Of a DNA stretch of 9,919 nt, positions 7,413 through 9,919 are shown piece by piece. Position 1 is the stretch's first letter, and every line of letters begins with the position of its first letter. Location of the stretch: positions 1-9,919 of the forward strand of contig JAGWYC010000058.1 of NCBI GenBank assembly GCA_018969565.1. The letters are read 5' to 3'. The position numbers and the translations under genes were made by a program. The notes beneath the pieces were generated by a model. It worked only from the letters and a program-made list of their open reading frames with translations, had not been told where the DNA came from and did no database searches. The DNA comes from Bacteroidota bacterium. Lineage in GTDB: Bacteria > Bacteroidota > Bacteroidia > NS11-12g > UBA955.

Positions 7413-7517
7413 GTGAATTGAAGGCCACACGATGAACACCCCGATCAACAGGAAGTGGAGTTTTAATGAGAAAGCCCGTTTTATAAGACTTTTAATAACG
7501 TCTGAGTGCTTCTTCAA
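6855..7517 (-). CDS. uncharacterised secreted/membrane-anchored protein (X1)
   Basis: I do not recognise a named family. With a TTG start at 7517 the protein has 220 residues. It has a signal peptide or membrane segment (about 11-36, ending SIHAQ), then a small beta-rich domain (DLVFLRDSTTLEGKVTHAGR, about 38-90) of the type found in many Bacteroidota hypothetical proteins. A polar linker follows, then a Gly-rich hydrophobic segment (132-160). Next come a basic loop with ADSSLMNRPAYAEAY (169-183) and a C-terminal helix (TFFFLVALVGCYIWL). It is paralogous to the gene upstream (7492-8100). The start is unclear: the only in-frame ATG (7574) overlaps that gene by 83 bp. TTG at 7517 overlaps it by 26 bp, and ATT at 7496 overlaps it by 5 bp. 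The body is duplicated at 8421-8977. Confidence 0.72.
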   Translation of the reverse strand: MKKHSDVIKSLIKRAFSLKLHFLLIGVFIVWPSIHAQDLVFLRDSTTLEGKVTHAGRDWVVLKPADTLQGLERRIPTKLIDYIRYENKNIQYYFTGTSRAPLSLPNDTTGLNDEQLRMRAQLDATRGNQQFPGGIASGLMAFFLTPVGGLIPTVAISLSTPPGKRWIYADSSLMNRPAYAEAYRKEIRKEKQLYTWKQYIQGSRTFFFLVALVGCYIWLK

Positions 7518-8100
7518 GTGCAAATAATCCAATAGAGGCCCACACCATTGCGCATACAATACTACCACGTCCATAAAGCGCCCAGGTTGATTTTCTTTTG
7601 TATTTTCTGGCAGCGCGTTTTACATCAGCCATATATTTGGGATCATCCATGCGGCTGCTGTCGTCAATGACATAATGTTTCGGATGCGGTCCAAAGCTTG
7701 AAATCACCAAGGACGGCAGGGCAGTAACTACCGGCGTGAGCGCAATGGTTCCGTATCCAATAATCTGAGAACCCATTGGATATTGATTCCAGTCGGGCCA
7801 ACCGGTTTCAGTTTTGCTGTCTTTAGTGATCATGGACTCGGAAGGTGCATGATATATGGATTCCGCTCCGTTCGCATAGAGGATGGATGCTACTTCATTG
7901 CGGGCAATGGAATCGCGTTCCTTTCCATCCATCGTGAAATAAATCCACTCAAATCCGGCGCGATGTACCTTGGCTTTAATGGTTTCATTATTTCGCAATT
8001 TGATAAGGTCCTGAGCGGAAATCAGGTTCGGAAAGATCGTACAAAAAGCGGCTATCAGAGTCCCGGCTATTCCGTTTTTTTTGTGGCTTTGAGACATCAT
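7492..8100 (-). CDS. uncharacterised secreted/membrane-anchored protein (X2), paralog of X1
   Basis: No named family is recognised. From ATG 8100 (or the adjacent ATG 8097) the protein has 202 residues. A signal peptide ends at ISAQ (about residue 30). A beta-rich domain (DLIKLRNNETIKAKVHRAGF, 31-50, continuing to ILYANG) follows. Then come a hydrophobic segment (about 111-136), a basic loop with DDSSRMDDPKYMADV (146-160) and ARKYKRKSTW, and a C-terminal hydrophobic helix (SIVCAMVWASIGLFAL). The order of parts and the shared AQDL, DSSxMxxPxY and TWxxYxxGS positions show that it is a diverged paralog of X1. The frame can extend to a TTG at 8133, but that adds residues before the signal peptide. 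X1 follows with overlapping ends, so the two are one transcription unit. A role at the envelope is inferred from the topology only. Confidence 0.78.
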   Translation of the reverse strand: MMSQSHKKNGIAGTLIAAFCTIFPNLISAQDLIKLRNNETIKAKVHRAGFEWIYFTMDGKERDSIARNEVASILYANGAESIYHAPSESMITKDSKTETGWPDWNQYPMGSQIIGYGTIALTPVVTALPSLVISSFGPHPKHYVIDDSSRMDDPKYMADVKRAARKYKRKSTWALYGRGSIVCAMVWASIGLFALEEALRRY

Positions 8101-8142
8101 CAGGAGATTGAATACAATAAACTCATAATTCAATATTAGGGC

Positions 8143-8198
8143 TTATTTCCTGAAAATAAAATAAACAGCCAGTACCAGAAAGAACAGACCGATGGCAT
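8143..8198 (-). pseudogene. C-terminal membrane-helix remnant of a third family member (X3)
   Basis: On the - strand this reads AIGLFFLVLAVYFIFRK followed by TAA (8145-8143), a hydrophobic helix with a basic end just like the C-termini of X1 and X2. It ends 42 bp upstream of X2, the spacing expected for the preceding gene of an operon. It has no start of its own and abuts the duplicated block that begins at 8199. I infer that it is the surviving 3' end of a paralog whose middle was replaced. Confidence 0.45.
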
Positions 8199-8397
8199 GG
8201 TTCATGCGAAAGCTGCCGTGCGCAAGGGCTTTGGAGCCAGTCTCAGCCATCAGGTGTACGATTACCTGGGCCAGGGAGGGTATGATTTGCTGGTGATGAG
8301 CCGCCAGACCTATCCTGTACTCGGTAAGGCTGCCTATGAGGCCTATTGCGAAGCGTTGATTAACAACGCGGACGGCATTCCCGTGCTTTTTGTGTGA
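8199..8397 (+). pseudogene. duplicated 3' fragment of the universal stress protein gene
   Basis: These 199 bp match the last 199 bp of the Usp gene (6635-6833) without gaps and with about 13 substitutions by my count. They encode a 66-residue C-terminal piece of the second Usp domain, including the stop. About half of the changes alter the residue (for example Asp to Tyr and Pro to Ala), suggesting little selection. It lacks the first Usp domain and most of the second, so it is a non-functional fragment even though an ATG at 8197 keeps the frame open. Confidence 0.85.
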
Positions 8398-8977
8398 TGG
8401 CTTGATGAAGTTCCCCGGCTTAAATTCAGCCAGATATAGCCACCCACCAGGGCCAAAAGGAAGAAGAAAGTCCTGCTGCCAAGTATGTATTGTTTCCAGG
8501 TGTACAACTGTTTCTCCGTTCGTATTTCCCTGCGGTAGGCTTCTGCGTACGCCGGACGATTCATCAGTCTGGAGTCAGCATAGATCCAGCGCTTTCCGGG
8601 CGGCGTGGACAGCGTAAGGACTACTTTAGGAATCAGTCCTCCCACCGTCCTGAGAAAAAGGACATCAACCCGGATGCAACACCCCCGGGAGATTGTTGGT
8701 TCCCAAGTGTGGCATCCAGTTGGGTGCGCATGTGAAGTTGCTCGTCGTTAAGACCATTCGTACCGTTCGGTAAGGACAACGGCGCCCGCGACGTACCGGT
8801 GAAATAATACTGGATGTTCTTGTTTTCGTATCGGATGTAATCAATAAGCTTCGTAGGTACCCTGCGTTCCAGGACGTGCTAAGTATCCGCCGGCTTCAGC
8901 ACCACCCAGTCGCGAACCGCATGGGTCACCTTGCCCTCCAGCGTGGTGCTGTCGCGCAGGAAAACAAGGTCTTGCGC
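8199..8977. repeat. direct repeat, copy B (degenerate)
   Basis: The offset to copy A is 1564 bp through the Usp part. It becomes 1566 after a 2 bp insertion near 8414 and 1565 after the 1 bp deletion near 8653. No transposase or inverted ends are present. The tetranucleotide GCAT occurs at both edges (8195-8198 and 8976-8979), too short to prove a target-site duplication. Confidence 0.85.
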
Positions 8978-9046
8978 ATATTAATCAGTGGCAAGCAGCA
9001 TCGCGAGTATGTTAATCGGAAGGCATATTGTTTCAATACGCTTCAT
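8421..9046 (-). pseudogene. degenerate copy of X1 with a different signal-peptide start (X3 composite)
   Basis: The stretch 8421-8977 is a diverged copy of the X1 body (6855-7412). It has an in-frame TAG near 8882 where X1 has TTG CAA (Leu-Gln). A 1 bp deletion near 8653 shifts the frame, and the stop codon is lost (TGA to TTA), so reading runs on past 8421. Upstream of 8977 the similarity to X1 ends. The frame continues in the 5' direction through a different signal-peptide-like sequence beginning MKRIETICLP at 9046. It is broken by TAA (8983-8981) just before YAQDL. A frame fragment at 8343-8645 is open but is only the C-terminal third. The composite cannot make the full protein. Confidence 0.8.
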
Positions 9047-9210
9047 ATCAGGTATAGAACCTTTCATAAATAGAAAACAATTTGAAAAGGCGAGGACTGA
9101 AGGAGCTCTATTCTAGAAATTGTTCCACAGGAAAAAGAGATTTCTATTTGTGTGTAAAAGTAATCACATGATTTCATAATATCTTATTACATGAGTTTGA
9201 ATTTGCCGAT
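9047..9210. other. AT-rich intergenic region before the PIN-PhoH gene
   Basis: I see no gene here. It is more AT-rich than the first 7 kb of the window. It holds the promoter candidate listed separately and the upstream region of the X3 remnant. Confidence 0.6.
9120..9152 (+). promoter_or_regulatory. possible Bacteroidota-type promoter for the PIN-PhoH gene
   Basis: TTG at 9120-9122 and TATTTGTG at 9145-9152 resemble the -33 TTG and -7 TAnnTTTG elements, with one mismatch in the latter. The 22 bp spacer is slightly long. Transcription would start near 9158, about 50 bp before the ATG. Confidence 0.3.
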
Positions 9211-9919
9211 ATGGCTTCAGACAGCAGAAACAAGGAACAGCGAAAAATATTCGTCCTGGATACCTCGGTTATCCTTTTCGATCATCAGGCTTTTACTAAT
9301 TTTCAGGAACATGACATCGCCATACCGATAACCGTACTTGAAGAGTTGGATTTATTTAAAAAAGGCAACGATACGGTAAATTATGAAGCACGCCAGTTCA
9401 TACGAAAAATAGATTTTATTACCGAAGGTAAGGATTTAAATGACTGGATTGAACTAAGTAATAATAGTCCTTCAAAACTACGCATAATCATTCAACCACA
9501 ATCACCTTTGGAGCCGGATGCGGTGCGTATTTTCGGCGATCGAAAAAACGACCATCAGATACTCAATGCAACTACATTTTTGAATCAAGAACATCCAGGG
9601 AGGAAAGTTATATTGGTAAGCAAAGACATGAACCTGCGCATCAAGGCAAGATCTCTCGGACTTCATGCAGAAGATTACGAAACAGGTAAAATTAAAGATG
9701 TAGAGGGTTTATATCGAGGAATTATTGAGGCCGAATGGACAGATTCTAAAACAATTGAAGAATTCCACGGGAGTCGAAGTATGCCTTATGAGAAAATTGT
9801 GAAACATGAACCATACAGTAATCAGTTTATGCTAATTAAAAACAACGAAAAGTCCGCCCTCGCCATTTACCATAAGGGCACCAAAACCCTAAAGAAAATT
9901 GAAAAGATGTCCGCTTATG
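9211..9919 (+). CDS. PIN domain-PhoH family protein, N-terminal part (3' end outside window)
   Basis: An open frame runs from ATG 9211 to the right edge (236 residues seen). Residues 12-146 form a PIN nuclease domain: FVLDTSVILFD (D17), TVLEELDLFKKGND (E45), RKND (D114) and VILVSKDMNLRIKA (D139). These supply the four acidic metal-binding residues of active PIN domains. The following stretch (about 147-236) is the linker common to Bacteroidota PIN-PhoH fusions, with LYRGIIEAEW and NQFMLIKN. The PhoH ATPase domain should lie beyond the window. Such fusions are thought to couple an RNase to an RNA helicase-like ATPase; the cellular role is not settled. Base use is more AT-rich than in genes on the left: one hand-counted 60-base line is 33 percent GC against 57 percent in the TonB gene. 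Confidence 0.88.
   Translation, partial: MASDSRNKEQRKIFVLDTSVILFDHQAFTNFQEHDIAIPITVLEELDLFKKGNDTVNYEARQFIRKIDFITEGKDLNDWIELSNNSPSKLRIIIQPQSPLEPDAVRIFGDRKNDHQILNATTFLNQEHPGRKVILVSKDMNLRIKARSLGLHAEDYETGKIKDVEGLYRGIIEAEWTDSKTIEEFHGSRSMPYEKIVKHEPYSNQFMLIKNNEKSALAIYHKGTKTLKKIEKMSAY

Noticed and set aside
8197..8397. Stand-alone small gene of 66 codons
   Set aside because: It is a copy of the end of the Usp gene beginning mid-domain; the ATG lies at the repeat edge by chance.
8343..8645. - strand 100-codon open frame
   Set aside because: It is the C-terminal third of the degenerate X1 copy running on past a lost stop and through the antisense of the Usp fragment.
8195..8979. Insertion sequence or transposon flanked by a GCAT target duplication
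   Set aside because: There is no transposase and no terminal inverted repeats, and two bases of the right-hand GCAT belong to the repeat itself; a 4 bp match is easily due to chance.
1..9919. CRISPR array, defence island or biosynthetic cluster
   Set aside because: No short regularly spaced repeats, no nuclease-helicase cassette beyond the PIN-PhoH gene, and no enzyme cluster were seen on either strand.

Overview
The window looks like a chromosome fragment from a member of the Bacteroidota. It carries a type IX secretion (T9SS) C-terminal sorting domain, a TonB-dependent receptor with an N-terminal carboxypeptidase-like domain, a DUF4199-type membrane protein, and a PIN-PhoH protein of the type common in that phylum. 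Shine-Dalgarno signals are weak at most starts. I cannot place it below phylum with confidence. No CRISPR array, transposase, tRNA or rRNA is visible.

Left part (1-2035, + strand): a tightly packed operon of four genes. These are the 3' end of a DUF4199-like membrane protein, a PlsC-type lysophosphatidic acid acyltransferase, GatC (tRNA amidotransferase subunit C) and a LolD/MacB-type ABC ATPase. Junctions overlap by 8 and 4 bp, then a 5 bp gap. A short hairpin with six T follows the ABC gene. Opposing it (3151-2008, - strand) is a two-gene unit: a secreted T9SS cargo protein, then a small two-helix membrane protein with a PH-like tail whose 3' end overlaps the ABC gene by 28 bp.

Middle part (3176-6833, + strand): a TonB-dependent receptor, starting only 24 bp from the divergent T9SS gene, a GNAT acetyltransferase 11 bp downstream of it, and a tandem-domain universal stress protein (Usp).

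Right part (6835-9210): the most unusual region. Two - strand paralogs (called X2 and X1 here) encode secreted or membrane-anchored proteins with a small beta-rich domain and two hydrophobic segments. Beyond them lies a degraded second copy, about 779 bp, of the stretch covering the 3' end of the Usp gene plus the body of X1. It sits between what look like the signal-peptide end and the C-terminal membrane-helix end of a third family member (X3), which appears to have been overwritten. The X1 start codon is also irregular. From about 8978 the DNA becomes clearly more AT-rich, and an intact but right-truncated PIN-PhoH gene begins at 9211.

The genes are mostly envelope functions (phospholipid synthesis, lipoprotein-type ABC ATPase, outer-membrane import, secreted protein) plus housekeeping (GatC) and stress-related proteins (Usp, PhoH). 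I see no convincing defence system or other new machinery. The main novelty is the uncharacterised X paralog family and the partial duplication that destroyed one copy.
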